From IMG/VR virus record IMGVR_UViG_3300045974_000399, positions 1 to 64,000 of that record: 64,000 nucleotides of DNA; one strand, written 5' to 3'. Both the position numbers and the translations under genes were made by a program. The notes under the pieces are model-generated. The model saw only the letters and a program-made list of their open reading frames with translations. It was not told where the DNA came from and ran no database searches. This document shows, piece after piece, positions 34,659 to 43,683 of this stretch (positions are counted from its first letter, which is position 1; each line of letters starts with the position of its first letter). Origin of the DNA: a virus.

Positions 34659-36497
34659 TTACTTCACGACGGCGATTGTGACACCAGTTCTGGTAAGGAT
34701 GAACCTGACGTAAGCGCGCTTGAGCGGCATTCTGGGGTTCAGGTAAATGTCGATGTTGAGGTTACCTGCATCGGCATCGTCCTGCGTGTTGTTCGACTTG
34801 TCGCAGATAATATCGTAGCTGATGAGTCCCTCTCCCAGTTTGATGGGGTCAAGCAGCGCAACCAGCCGGCCGAGAACTTCCTGCTTGAGAGCGTCTGACA
34901 ACGGATCGAACACCGTATGCAGGATGGTGATCTCAGTGTAGAAAGCCAGGAATAGCATGAGGCGCCGGATGCTAATGGTTGAAAGAACGGTTTCACGGAG
35001 CTGAAGGGTAACGTCACCCCAAACAAATATCCCCAGATTCGGGATTACCCGGGTCGGATTGATCTGACTCTCAACCAGAAGATCCCGAGCTGCTTGGTCA
35101 TAGGTAGCGCCTACATCCAGAATGTTGAGGTACGCACGCTTGATACCTGCCGGAGCAAACCAGGCTGCGGTGGTTCGGTCGGTTCGTGCGAAGATGGCCC
35201 CGAGATGCCCAGAAGGTGGAATCTGGATGACCGTATTATTGAAGGTGTCCTTGACCACGTACCATGGGGTATACAGAGCCCCATACGTAGAATCAGCATT
35301 ACCGAGATACGCTGCATCCGTACGATACTCGATGGGCTTGGTGGTAAGGTCGTAGCGGTCACCCTGAGCTGCACTGGAGATATCCAGAATGGCAAAAGCA
35401 TCCTGACGGTCCCGAGCCACGTTCATCATCTCTTTCTGAACTGCCGGGATGGTGTAGCCGCCGTTGATGAGGATGCTTGTTACTACACGCTCCTTACTCC
35501 GGTACAACTGCCAACCACTGATTTTCTTGGTGGGAGTAGCAAACACATCCGTAGGGAACTCATCCACACCGTTGAGGATATCCGCCATTTCACTAGAGGT
35601 GAAACCCAAGCCAGAGTCTCCGCCTTTAAGGATGGCAAGATGCGTGTCGGTAGCGTCCTTGGAGTAGACTGCGGGCGTACCTGTCGGAGCGGGAAGCAAG
35701 TATTCCGAGGCCGCAGCATTGGCACGAACTCGTATGTACTTGGACTTACTGTTGACAACGTCTTCGATGAACTGCTGGGCACCCATACCGCTCAACTGCT
35801 GCTTGAGGCTGACAACGAAGGTCTCCAGAACTTTCGGACTGGTTGCTACGTCAGCAGCACCCACCACACTCAGACGGAAGGTGTTGGGATTCGCCGCATC
35901 AGTTTTTCCCTTGACGTCGCTGATGATAACACGATAGTCAGAGGTACTGGTACGCGGGTCAACGCCGAACACCCAGAACAGGTCGATATTGTGGGTTGTA
36001 GCGCTGAGCGTGGCATCAATGTCGGTATCGAGAGGTTTAGCGAAGAAAGTGCTGGGGTTGTAGGGGTCAACAAACTTTCCAGTTGTCCAGGATTCGAGGC
36101 CAACCGTGACAACGGTAGTGCCCTGAGCGCCCTGCTGTCCTTGAGGACCTTGCGGCCCAAGCTGGGGCAGCGAGTTAAGTTTCACTGAAAGTCCGCCAAA
36201 GCGGGCATCCTTGTGAACACGGGTTACGAGAAGTGTGCGCATCTCGGTGAGGGCTTCAAGGGCGCAGTAAATTCCGTAATGCGACCCTGCGGCGGCAACG
36301 TTTACGTCAGGCGTACCGAACGTATCCAGCATCTGCTGGGTGCCTGTAATAGGCACAACCTGATCTACAGGCCCCTGCTTGGCAAAGATACAGATGGATC
36401 CAACTGAGGTATCGGGTGCTGTAGTTCCAGCCTTTTCCCCAGTGCGATCTTCTTCAGCAATGTAGACGCCAGCGCTTGCATGAATATTAGCTTTCAT
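34659..36497 (-). CDS. tail sheath protein with collagen-like insert
   Basis: The 612-aa product opens with GVYIAEEDRTGEKAGTTAPDTSVG and ends with the conserved sheath C-terminal domain. That domain includes KRAYLNILDVGATYDQAARDLL, RVIPNLGIFVWGDVTLQ, and then TISIRRLMLFL and the MPLKRAYVRFILTRTGV ending. Unusually, residues 114-126 read GPQGPQGQQGAQG, a short collagen-like triplet run in a surface loop. Sheath rings surround the tube and contract to drive infection. A long antisense open frame here is an effect of the GC-rich codon use. Confidence 0.92.
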   Translation of the reverse strand: MKANIHASAGVYIAEEDRTGEKAGTTAPDTSVGSICIFAKQGPVDQVVPITGTQQMLDTFGTPDVNVAAAGSHYGIYCALEALTEMRTLLVTRVHKDARFGGLSVKLNSLPQLGPQGPQGQQGAQGTTVVTVGLESWTTGKFVDPYNPSTFFAKPLDTDIDATLSATTHNIDLFWVFGVDPRTSTSDYRVIISDVKGKTDAANPNTFRLSVVGAADVATSPKVLETFVVSLKQQLSGMGAQQFIEDVVNSKSKYIRVRANAAASEYLLPAPTGTPAVYSKDATDTHLAILKGGDSGLGFTSSEMADILNGVDEFPTDVFATPTKKISGWQLYRSKERVVTSILINGGYTIPAVQKEMMNVARDRQDAFAILDISSAAQGDRYDLTTKPIEYRTDAAYLGNADSTYGALYTPWYVVKDTFNNTVIQIPPSGHLGAIFARTDRTTAAWFAPAGIKRAYLNILDVGATYDQAARDLLVESQINPTRVIPNLGIFVWGDVTLQLRETVLSTISIRRLMLFLAFYTEITILHTVFDPLSDALKQEVLGRLVALLDPIKLGEGLISYDIICDKSNNTQDDADAGNLNIDIYLNPRMPLKRAYVRFILTRTGVTIAVVK

Positions 36498-36527
36498 ACT
36501 AAGAGATCTCCTTTTCCTGGTTTTTTG

Positions 36528-36944
36528 TTACCGATTACGTTTGAGATATTTCTGAGGTCTGTCGTCCGCGGCTGATACATCGGCCGAGTCTTCAGATGTA
36601 TCTCCGACAGGTTCTTCTACACTGGGTTCTTCTACAAATGACCCTTCAAAGCTGGGTTCCACCTCAGATGCTTCCTCAGCTACAAACTCTGCTACTAACT
36701 GTTCCTCAGCCACAGAGTCTGTGGCTACTACTTCTGGAACTGCCTTGGAAACACTACCGTTAGCAGGATCTTGGTACACCAAACCTTCAAAGCGGAGTTC
36801 CTCTTCGGTATTAACTAGAGTAGCCTGCTCAATCAGGTCTGATTGCCCTGATGGTATACTTACCGCTTGTATACCGCCATCCGAGCTACGTACCTTTACT
36901 TCCTTGCCGATGGAACTGATGTTGTATACCCGTACAGTAACCAT
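36528..36944 (-). CDS. 138-aa acidic protein upstream of the sheath
   Basis: AAGGAGG before the ATG at 36944 sets the start. The N-terminal 60 residues form a small beta-domain (MVTVRVYNISSIGKEVKV). The rest is an acidic low-complexity tail with 'VEEP' repeats ending in the basic KYLKRNR. A structural or neck role is likely by position. No family is recognised. Confidence 0.6.
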   Translation of the reverse strand: MVTVRVYNISSIGKEVKVRSSDGGIQAVSIPSGQSDLIEQATLVNTEEELRFEGLVYQDPANGSVSKAVPEVVATDSVAEEQLVAEFVAEEASEVEPSFEGSFVEEPSVEEPVGDTSEDSADVSAADDRPQKYLKRNR

Positions 36945-36966
36945 GAGCTCCTCCTTCGTGTATAAA

Positions 36967-37311
36967 TTATGTATCTGTGCTAAAATATGCACTAATGCCA
37001 GGAGTAGTGCCTGGCAGCTTGGGGAATACAGTTATCGTTCCAGGCTCACCATATAGCAAGAACAGCTCACTGCAGTCGATATCTATTGAAACCCCCGCTT
37101 TGGTCATGCGAAGGATAACTGTGCTCGCTGGAACTATACAAATGAACCCTTTTGCAACCAACTCTACTCCCGCATCGGTAACCGTGTGGTTGGCTACCCT
37201 GAAATTAGATCCAGTTACTCTGGCCCCAACTCTGGCCTCAAGTAAATTTCGGCGCGAATCCAACTCCGTGAATAGCAAGGAAAAAATTGTGGTTATTGCC
37301 TTATCGCCCAT
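36967..37311 (-). CDS. 114-aa neck or tail-completion candidate
   Basis: The ATG at 37311 lies after GAGGAA and overlaps the preceding gene by 11 nt; an earlier TTG start is rejected. The product is beta-rich with a central basic segment. Position between capsid and sheath genes suggests a head-tail connector component. Confidence 0.55.
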   Translation of the reverse strand: MGDKAITTIFSLLFTELDSRRNLLEARVGARVTGSNFRVANHTVTDAGVELVAKGFICIVPASTVILRMTKAGVSIDIDCSELFLLYGEPGTITVFPKLPGTTPGISAYFSTDT

Positions 37312-38047
37312 TTGCTTGTTCCTCGGTAACTCCAATCTCAGCAGCAGAGACAACTACCTCTTGACCTTTTTCGTCCCTAATGCGTATATTGGTAGTGACA
37401 TTGATGGTATCAACTGATTTCGCCAGCGTGGCAAATCCTAGTTTACAGTGCATCTCAAAGGACACAGACAAATGCCCTGCTTCTGGATCCGTATCATTGC
37501 TGGTGTCAAGCATTGGATCAGGTGTACTAATAGAACCTGACTTCTTTACTATCACTTCATACTCGGTACCGAATGCCCGCAAAACAAAGTTTAACGCCCT
37601 GCCCATATCCGCCAATAGTATACTTTGGCTTATCAAGAACAACCTTCGAGCATCATTGTCCATAACATGAAGCGTGAATTGCACCGTGCCCGGAAATACG
37701 TAGGCTACAGTTACTGGCGAATTTCGTATCCGACTACCTCTGTCGTATATACCAGAATGTGCTATTGCCGTATTATTTCCCTGAGCTCGGTCTATATCTA
37801 TGTCCGATACAACCAGGTAGGCATAGGGGTACTTAGGGTTATTACCAGAACGTTTTTGTAGTAGCTCCTTCACGCGCTCAGTAAAAACAATGTCGATAAC
37901 AGACTTTGTATCCAGGAGTCGATTAAATGCAGCGCGTACCCCATGAAAAGCCAACTCCAAGTAGGTTGTATCCTGAAGAGCTTTCAAGTTTGCATGACTA
38001 TACTTGGTAAGGGTAGAGTCAAAGACAAAGGTGCAGTCAGCGTTCAT
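37301..38047 (-). CDS. 248-aa probable tail terminator/neck protein
   Basis: GGGGG precedes the ATG. The protein is mixed alpha/beta. Several strands in the middle (SPVTVAYVFPGTVQFTLHVMDNDARRLFLI) resemble tail-terminator folds in which a ring caps the tube. It lies just upstream of the sheath cluster, where such proteins are encoded. Not identified by motif. Confidence 0.55.
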   Translation of the reverse strand: MNADCTFVFDSTLTKYSHANLKALQDTTYLELAFHGVRAAFNRLLDTKSVIDIVFTERVKELLQKRSGNNPKYPYAYLVVSDIDIDRAQGNNTAIAHSGIYDRGSRIRNSPVTVAYVFPGTVQFTLHVMDNDARRLFLISQSILLADMGRALNFVLRAFGTEYEVIVKKSGSISTPDPMLDTSNDTDPEAGHLSVSFEMHCKLGFATLAKSVDTINVTTNIRIRDEKGQEVVVSAAEIGVTEEQANGR

Positions 38048-38052
38048 AGCGG

Positions 38053-38355
38053 TTATTCCCCCATCCAGGGTAGCGTCTTCCGTACTCTTTCCAAAAGGTC
38101 TGCGTCCCCATTCCTTAGAAGGTTCTTGTACTTGTGCATCTGCTTAGTGTACGTAGCGTCTCCCTTCTGCTTATTCAAGAATGTATGCCACAAAGCATTT
38201 ACACCCCTTGGGTGTTTGGGAACGTGTAATCCACTTGAGGGGTTGTCCAATACAACTAGAACTTTAGCCGCCCCCGTCATCTCACCTTCTGTGTAAAGTT
38301 TATCTGAGGCTTGCAAAGCCATATACTTAAGTCGGAATCCTATAACTTTTAGCAT
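38053..38355 (-). CDS. 100-aa hypothetical head-tail protein
   Basis: GAGG lies before the ATG. It is a basic protein with HVPKHPRGVNALWHTFLNK in the middle. A virion connector is possible by position only. Confidence 0.5.
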   Translation of the reverse strand: MLKVIGFRLKYMALQASDKLYTEGEMTGAAKVLVVLDNPSSGLHVPKHPRGVNALWHTFLNKQKGDATYTKQMHKYKNLLRNGDADLLERVRKTLPWMGE

Positions 38356-38358
38356 TGG

Positions 38359-39048
38359 CTAGACCTCGAATTTTTTGGTAGCCTTGGCAAGCGCCACTAT
38401 CTGCTGAGCAGATAAGGACTTGAGCTTGTTTAGCATTGAGTTGATAACGGACCGTACTCCGGGTTCATCAAACTCAGTCGGAAGAGACGCAGCATCACCT
38501 GAAAAAAGATTTGGAAATATTGAAACCAGAATGGGTATCTCTCTACGAACTTCCCAGTCTGCAGAACGGGCTTTCATGACCTTAAGTCTACTTCGGATTA
38601 TGCCCATGACATCTGAGCTGAGTTCAACTTCATCCGTTTCGACTATTGAGTCAAATTCAGGTACATCCTCATCAGAATCATTTACTACTTCCTCCTCAGG
38701 TTCATCTTCATCCGATATATCAATGGTTTCATCGTCATCTACATCCGAAGCTTGTTCTTTGACGAACTTGATAGCCGCCATAAGCGCGTCTCTATCATCT
38801 TTCGTCTCTTCAGCCAGTGATAGCGCAAGACTGAATGCTGACGCTGCCTCCTCATCTTCGGAAAGTTCAACCTGGCATATTTCATCTTCGGCACACTCAG
38901 CTAAACTAGCTAGGTGTGATTCAAAGGAACGAGAGTCAGATGCGGACGCAGCAGCAACAAATAAGCGTGCACTAGCTGAGACCTCACCGTGACGATATGC
39001 CTTCAGGGCTAGTAACAGCATATCTTCTGCAACCATACGTCCTTTCAT
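38359..39048 (-). CDS. 229-aa acidic helical protein after the capsid gene
   Basis: GGAGG before the ATG at 39048 is the best start; an upstream GTG and a downstream ATG at 39036 are alternatives. The protein has a helical Ala-rich N-terminus, a strongly acidic central tract (residues about 60-140) and a helical basic C-terminus. It lies downstream of the major capsid gene and a terminator. It may be a neck or core component. No family is recognised. Confidence 0.6.
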   Translation of the reverse strand: MKGRMVAEDMLLLALKAYRHGEVSASARLFVAAASASDSRSFESHLASLAECAEDEICQVELSEDEEAASAFSLALSLAEETKDDRDALMAAIKFVKEQASDVDDDETIDISDEDEPEEEVVNDSDEDVPEFDSIVETDEVELSSDVMGIIRSRLKVMKARSADWEVRREIPILVSIFPNLFSGDAASLPTEFDEPGVRSVINSMLNKLKSLSAQQIVALAKATKKFEV

Positions 39049-39082
39049 ACACTCCTCCAGCACACGGCAAATTGATAGTGAG

Positions 39083-39115
39083 AAAGGGTGAGTGATATGA
39101 CGTCACTCACCCTTT
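39083..39115 (-). terminator. terminator after the major capsid gene
   Basis: Perfect 13-bp stem AAAGGGTGAGTGA (39083-39095) / TCACTCACCCTTT (39103-39115) with a 7-nt loop. It lies between the major capsid stop and the next gene and would lower expression of downstream genes. Confidence 0.8.
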
Positions 39116-39153
39116 TTGGAGCAAAACCGATTCATCCACGTTGTAGCACAGGC

Positions 39154-40248
39154 TTAAATTTTCTGGCCTTTCGCTACGGACCGGGCATTGGCGATGACGA
39201 GGGAGAGGCTCTCGCTCATGAACCAGCCGCGGGTGTTACGGCCCTGGAGGGCGCCGTCAATCGGGGTGGACTCAACGCCACCACGGGTGGTGAACTGACC
39301 ATGATTCTGCTGGGCGCCGACGATGTAGATTTCACCCGTTCCGAGAACCTGGAGTTCCGGAGCGCGGTAGCCGTCGGTGACGAGCCGCATGCCGAGGAGG
39401 GTTCCGAGCTCGCCGTTCAGCACGAGGTCGAACTTGGTGACCGGATCAAGCATGGACATGAACTCGCTGTTGCCAACAATGTCATTCCAGTAGTCGTAGG
39501 AGAGCAGACAGGTCGTTGCCGGAATTTTCCATTTTGCAACTTCGTTCCGAAGCGAGGTAAGGGTTGTCGGGGTCAGGGCGCCGGCGATGTATTTGATGAA
39601 GTTCGAGGAGCCTACGGTGGCGTCCGCAGCACGTTTCCAGAGACGATCTTCGGTGGTCATGATGGCCTGGAGGCCTTCGGTGTACTTCTCGTCCAGGATG
39701 TCCGAAGAGATCTGGTCGATATCTCGGTTTTCAACTTCGATGTTGGCATCGACGTAGAATTCCGGCGGGTACATCATGCGCTCACGGACGAGCTGGGGGA
39801 GAACCATGGCGGCGCTGGTTGCCATTACGGCAACAACGTTGTTAACCCGCATTCTGCAGCGAGCTACTTCGCCCTGATTGAGCTGCTCTTCAATCAGGAG
39901 GTTCCGCATGAAACCCTCACGCTGGCCGGATTCTTCGATCTTGGCAGCGAGAGCCATGCCGAGTTTCTGCCACTTGGTGCCGGTGCGGTCGTTGAAAGCA
40001 GCGGCGAGTACTTCACGGTGCATACGACGGTTGGTGTCGCTGGTCTTGCGGACGATTTCACCACGGCTACTGGCAGTTACCAGCTTGGCGATCTGGCCGA
40101 GCATGTCCTTGTCGGAAGTTGCGTTGAGGGTCCCGTCACTGGCAATAGCGGCTTCGCGGGAATCACCCAGCTTGAGGTCCTGAATTTCAGCGCCCGATGC
40201 GAGTGTAAACGTAACACCAGCATAAGGGTTCTTTTTCTGAGTTTTCAT
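39154..40248 (-). CDS. major capsid protein (HK97 fold)
   Basis: The 364-aa product has a charged N-terminal helix region (1-120) followed by a beta-rich core. YPPEFYVDANIEVENRDIDQISSDI is a typical E-loop/P-domain pattern, and TTCLLSYDYWNDIVGNSEFMSMLDP and LGMRLVTDGY fit the A-domain. Strong, GC-rich codon bias, a dedicated terminator, and location after scaffold-like and decoration-like genes all fit a high-copy shell protein. No protease cleavage site could be fixed by eye. Confidence 0.85.
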   Translation of the reverse strand: MKTQKKNPYAGVTFTLASGAEIQDLKLGDSREAAIASDGTLNATSDKDMLGQIAKLVTASSRGEIVRKTSDTNRRMHREVLAAAFNDRTGTKWQKLGMALAAKIEESGQREGFMRNLLIEEQLNQGEVARCRMRVNNVVAVMATSAAMVLPQLVRERMMYPPEFYVDANIEVENRDIDQISSDILDEKYTEGLQAIMTTEDRLWKRAADATVGSSNFIKYIAGALTPTTLTSLRNEVAKWKIPATTCLLSYDYWNDIVGNSEFMSMLDPVTKFDLVLNGELGTLLGMRLVTDGYRAPELQVLGTGEIYIVGAQQNHGQFTTRGGVESTPIDGALQGRNTRGWFMSESLSLVIANARSVAKGQKI

Positions 40249-40311
40249 GCGTCCATTCTCCTTTGGTTATTTTGGCGTAACGTTGAATTAAGCTTGGCAG
40301 TTCAGTTCAGA

Positions 40312-41031
40312 TTAACCGCTGTACGGCCCGAAGCCGATGGTGAGGAATGCCGACCCGAGCGCCGGGATGGACAGGATGTTGGCGTTCTTCAGTTCGGTCC
40401 CGCCGGATTTGAGGGTGAACATGCCGCTGCCGCCCAGGTAGATGGGCCCGCCAGCTGCCCAGTTGTCACTGGAGTCGTACTGGTCAGTTGCCACGTCGCC
40501 GTCAACGATAACGCCGACCACGCCAAGAGAAGATGCACCGGTAACGCCGCCCACCGGGCCGTTGCCCTGGATCTGGATTGCTTCGGTTACGGTCGGAGTG
40601 TAACGGTACTGCACAGACAGGGTTTTGGTGTTGCTGGGTGAACCGGTATCAGAGGTATTCAGTTCGATGACGCCGGTGAGCAGGGTAATTTTGTATTTGC
40701 CTGCGTCAACGGAACCGGTGGTGGCCGTAAGCTTCGTGCCGTCAAGAAGAACCAGAATCTGGCCGGAGATGACATTGCCACGGTTGAGGGTTACGCTGGC
40801 ATCGCCAGCAAGGGTAAACGAGTCGATGCGAGCGATGCTGTCGGGAACCTGGGTCTGGGACAGACTGATACCTGCGAACTTTTCGCCGGAAATCCCACCA
40901 GCAGGCTTAACTTTGCCAACGCCGTTTTCGAGGACATAAACCAGGGCGACGCCCTCGTTCTTGATGTCGTAGCCCAGTGCTACATCCCGGTGAAGGGAGT
41001 TCCGGATCCGAGTACTCTGCTGTTTAATCAT
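40312..41031 (-). CDS. 239-aa probable head decoration protein
   Basis: GGAGAAGCACG precedes the start. The product has a basic N-terminus (KQQSTRIRNSLHRD) followed by Gly/Thr/Val beta-strands (NGVGKVKPAGGISGEKFAGISL) typical of capsid-stabilising proteins, and the same GC-rich codon bias as the capsid gene. Position next to the capsid gene supports a decoration or cement role. No named family is recognised. Confidence 0.65.
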   Translation of the reverse strand: MIKQQSTRIRNSLHRDVALGYDIKNEGVALVYVLENGVGKVKPAGGISGEKFAGISLSQTQVPDSIARIDSFTLAGDASVTLNRGNVISGQILVLLDGTKLTATTGSVDAGKYKITLLTGVIELNTSDTGSPSNTKTLSVQYRYTPTVTEAIQIQGNGPVGGVTGASSLGVVGVIVDGDVATDQYDSSDNWAAGGPIYLGGSGMFTLKSGGTELKNANILSIPALGSAFLTIGFGPYSG

Positions 41032-41066
41032 CGTGCTTCTCCTTTTGTGTGATGTACTTCAGGGTG

Positions 41067-42770
41067 TTATAGCGATTTCATCACTGCGCCCAGATCGGTA
41101 TCGAACGAGCTGGCCGAGGCTGTTTCCTCATGAAGAGGATGATTTCCGCGCGAGAAAGAGCTGAAAGGCACTGCCGTTGTTTCCATCTGACTGGCCAGCG
41201 CTTCAGACACACTTTCGGGTTCTTCATCTTCGGACTCAACTACGTCCATATAGTTGGTTCCGGCGATTGCTTGCGAGAGTTCGATACGAACCGCTCGGGG
41301 TTTCGCGTGAAGTTCAGACGCTTTGTCGACCAGGGTCTGACAGAAAGCTTCAGCGGTTTCCTTGAAACAGCGGTCCATGATGCGTTCCGGGGAAGGAATA
41401 CCAAGAGCACTGAGCTCCTGCCACATCTTCACCTTGAGCGGATTTACCACGTCCGCGAAAAATCCGCGGTTGATGCCGGCAGCGGCTAGACACATTGCCG
41501 AAGAGAAATCCTTGGCAAGAGCTTCAGACTGTTTCCGGTAGTCAGCTTTTACGGAAGCGGTTTCAGCTTCCACCTGGCTGGCGATGAGACTGCGAATGGG
41601 TGCCTGGATAACAAAGGGAGTGAATCCAATGCCGAGCAGCCCTTTGACGCCGTCACTGGCAAGAACAGCATTGGCTACTTTGGCAAACGCCTCGGTGTGG
41701 AAAATGGCCTTGTTGTTTCCAGCAGAGGCTTCGGTGATATAAGCTACCGGCTGAATGCCGACGGCCGCGATCCAACGTTTTGCACCTGTTGACGAGCAGG
41801 AGTATTCCACGGAGGTAACGTCGCCATCTTCCGCCAGGGTATCATTCACCATGTCGATGTCCACGGAACCTTCGTCATTGATGTAGTAAGCATCATCCGC
41901 CGAAGCTTCTTCAACTACTTCTTCGTCGTCCCCTGCGTCCTCATCGGCGTCGTCCTCGTCACCGAGATCTTCATCGGCGTCGTCCTCAATTACTTCCTCG
42001 TCATCCGAAGCTTCTTCGGCGTCGTCCTCATCCTCGTCCGGAAGCTCGATGTCTGCATCATCATCGCCTGCTTCTTCAGAGTCAACGTCTTCGGCGTCGT
42101 CTTCGTCGACTTCGTCCTCGGTATCCCCGTCAACGTCCGCGTCCGCGTCTTCATCATCCGCGTCTTCGTCATCTTCGGTTACTACCTCTTCATCACCCTC
42201 GTCTTCGTCAGCGGCTTCGTCTTCATCGCTGTCGTCTTCGTCGGCATCCCCGGCGTCTTCGTCTTCGTCAGAGTCATCTTCCTCTGCTTCGACGTCTTCG
42301 TCCTCGTCCTCGTCCGAAGATTCGGTTACAACCAGATCCCCAGAGTTGGAAGCTTGCGCCAGCTGAAGTTCCTCGGAGGAGGGCATCTGCAACTCTATCT
42401 GCTCGTAGGACGCGGCTTCAATACCCGAGCCACAAAGCAGACAATTTTCCAGCTTCTTTTCCGTCAGTACGACTTCGGCGCACTCACTGCACTCTGCGGT
42501 ATAGGCACGGATGCCTTCTCCGCCTTCCCCATCAGAAGCGAGAACCAGCCCGAGTTCCTTCTTGAGGACCCTTGCATGCTCGACGCCCAGCTTGGGGTCA
42601 AAGAACTGCACGTCTGCCAAGGGGTTAACTGCATAAACCCCATTGTCAGAGCTAACGATGAGCTGCCGCGACTTGCCCATGATGACCTGAGCAAACGATA
42701 CAGCCGCCTCATTCAGTGTTCCGCCGACCGCAGATACACCTCTGAATTTAAGCGCGGTCTTCTGTTTCAT
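41067..42770 (-). CDS. 567-aa acidic scaffold-like head protein with zinc-finger pattern
   Basis: The ATG at 42770 follows AAAGGAG; an in-frame GTG before it would contain that site. The N-terminal domain (1-120) ends with a zinc pattern, Cys94-x2-Cys97 and Cys110-x2-Cys113. About 170 residues of nearly pure Asp/Glu with Ala and Ser follow (150-320), then a helical C-terminal domain with many Ala and Lys (370-510). Acidic, helical proteins immediately upstream of the capsid gene are commonly scaffolds or prohead core proteins. A terminator and a weak promoter-like element lie upstream, so this gene may start the capsid unit. Confidence 0.6.
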   Translation of the reverse strand: MKQKTALKFRGVSAVGGTLNEAAVSFAQVIMGKSRQLIVSSDNGVYAVNPLADVQFFDPKLGVEHARVLKKELGLVLASDGEGGEGIRAYTAECSECAEVVLTEKKLENCLLCGSGIEAASYEQIELQMPSSEELQLAQASNSGDLVVTESSDEDEDEDVEAEEDDSDEDEDAGDADEDDSDEDEAADEDEGDEEVVTEDDEDADDEDADADVDGDTEDEVDEDDAEDVDSEEAGDDDADIELPDEDEDDAEEASDDEEVIEDDADEDLGDEDDADEDAGDDEEVVEEASADDAYYINDEGSVDIDMVNDTLAEDGDVTSVEYSCSSTGAKRWIAAVGIQPVAYITEASAGNNKAIFHTEAFAKVANAVLASDGVKGLLGIGFTPFVIQAPIRSLIASQVEAETASVKADYRKQSEALAKDFSSAMCLAAAGINRGFFADVVNPLKVKMWQELSALGIPSPERIMDRCFKETAEAFCQTLVDKASELHAKPRAVRIELSQAIAGTNYMDVVESEDEEPESVSEALASQMETTAVPFSSFSRGNHPLHEETASASSFDTDLGAVMKSL

Positions 42771-42859
42771 ACGGTACTCTCCTTTCACAACGGTTTGGAT
42801 TGATGTAGCTCGGTGAATCTACAAATAGGTTTGCTGCGACGGTAACCTTATAAAACAAT

Positions 42860-42874
42860 TACACTTAATTATAA
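42860..42874 (-). promoter_or_regulatory. weak candidate late promoter of the scaffold/capsid unit
   Basis: On the - strand it reads TTATAATTAAGTGTA, 11 of 15 positions like the TTATAATTTTAGGTA copy at 45914. It lies between the terminator at 42904-42934 and the scaffold-like gene. Confidence 0.4.
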
Positions 42875-42903
42875 TCACCAAGTAAAATATCTACAGATAA
42901 GTG

Positions 42904-42934
42904 TAGGCCGTCTAGTGCGGGACTAGACGGCCTA
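42904..42934 (-). terminator. terminator upstream of the capsid unit
   Basis: Perfect 13-bp stem TAGGCCGTCTAGT (42904-42916) / ACTAGACGGCCTA (42922-42934) with a 5-nt loop. It separates the small head genes from the scaffold/capsid genes. Confidence 0.8.
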
Positions 42935-42965
42935 TATCCAAGTATACTCATGCTACCTAGCAATA

Positions 42966-43349
42966 TTACACTTTAGTAACATTTGGTTCCAGAGCAGATA
43001 TATCTATTGCGTACCCTTCTAGCAGTAATGCTAGGTTTTTTAACCGGGTGGCACGTATCCGATTAATCTTGTTTGTTACCCGGACAAGAGCCTTAGGGTT
43101 TATCTGACTAGATACGCTGGCAAGATACCTATCGAAAGAAGCATTGAGTAAGGTTTTACCAGCATCCAGTATTCTCGCGGTTATGACGGAAGCGTCTATC
43201 TCTGGAAATACTGTCAAGGTAAACAAAGGCTTTTCTGGCTTTACCTCTGTAATAGTATCCTCAGCATCGTCTGTTTCAATGACCTCAGACTCGTCTACAA
43301 CTGTGTCTTCAGTGTCATCTGCAATTACCACAGCATTAACTTTACGCAT
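42966..43349 (-). CDS. 127-aa head protein candidate
   Basis: AAAGGGGG precedes the ATG. The N-terminus (MRKVNAVVIADD) is followed by an acidic stretch and a helical basic second half. No family is recognised. It ends just before a terminator. Confidence 0.55.
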   Translation of the reverse strand: MRKVNAVVIADDTEDTVVDESEVIETDDAEDTITEVKPEKPLFTLTVFPEIDASVITARILDAGKTLLNASFDRYLASVSSQINPKALVRVTNKINRIRATRLKNLALLLEGYAIDISALEPNVTKV

Positions 43350-43360
43350 CTCATCCCCCT

Positions 43361-43666
43361 TTATAGGCGTATACCCGCGATATCCTGCTCTATTTCATCG
43401 ACAAGTTGTAAGCAGTCTGCTCTTACTTCCTTGCTTACGCTATCGCTGAGTTTAGAGAAAGCCGCGGTTATTGTTGTTACCTGCTTAATTGAGTATACCT
43501 TACCGAGTGCCCCAAGAACTTCTTCCTCGACCTCAGATATTACTTCGGTTACTAAACCGATTAACCCATTACAGAGGTCATCTGTGCTACCAAAGGTAGG
43601 TAGAGATGTAAGATAAATACCGGTGTCTCCTCCTGCGGTCTCTTCTACAACTTGCGTCTTACGCAT
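43361..43666 (-). CDS. 101-aa helical protein next to ferritin
   Basis: AAGGAG precedes the ATG. From residue 30 the protein is nearly all helical (EVISEVEEEVLGALGKVYSI), suggesting a small helical bundle or coiled coil. Function unknown. It follows the ferritin gene by 17 nt, so the two are probably co-translated. Confidence 0.55.
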   Translation of the reverse strand: MRKTQVVEETAGGDTGIYLTSLPTFGSTDDLCNGLIGLVTEVISEVEEEVLGALGKVYSIKQVTTITAAFSKLSDSVSKEVRADCLQLVDEIEQDIAGIRL

Positions 43667-43683
43667 AACTGGCTCCTTGTATG

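Noticed and set aside
35094-36188. A 364-codon open frame on the + strand inside the sheath gene
   Set aside because: Antisense to the sheath gene. The translated product has no recognisable pattern and a similar bias explains it.
39088-40641. A 517-codon open frame on the + strand across the capsid and decoration genes
   Set aside because: It is antisense to two well-supported genes, has no clear ribosome binding site, and arises from their GC-rich codon bias.
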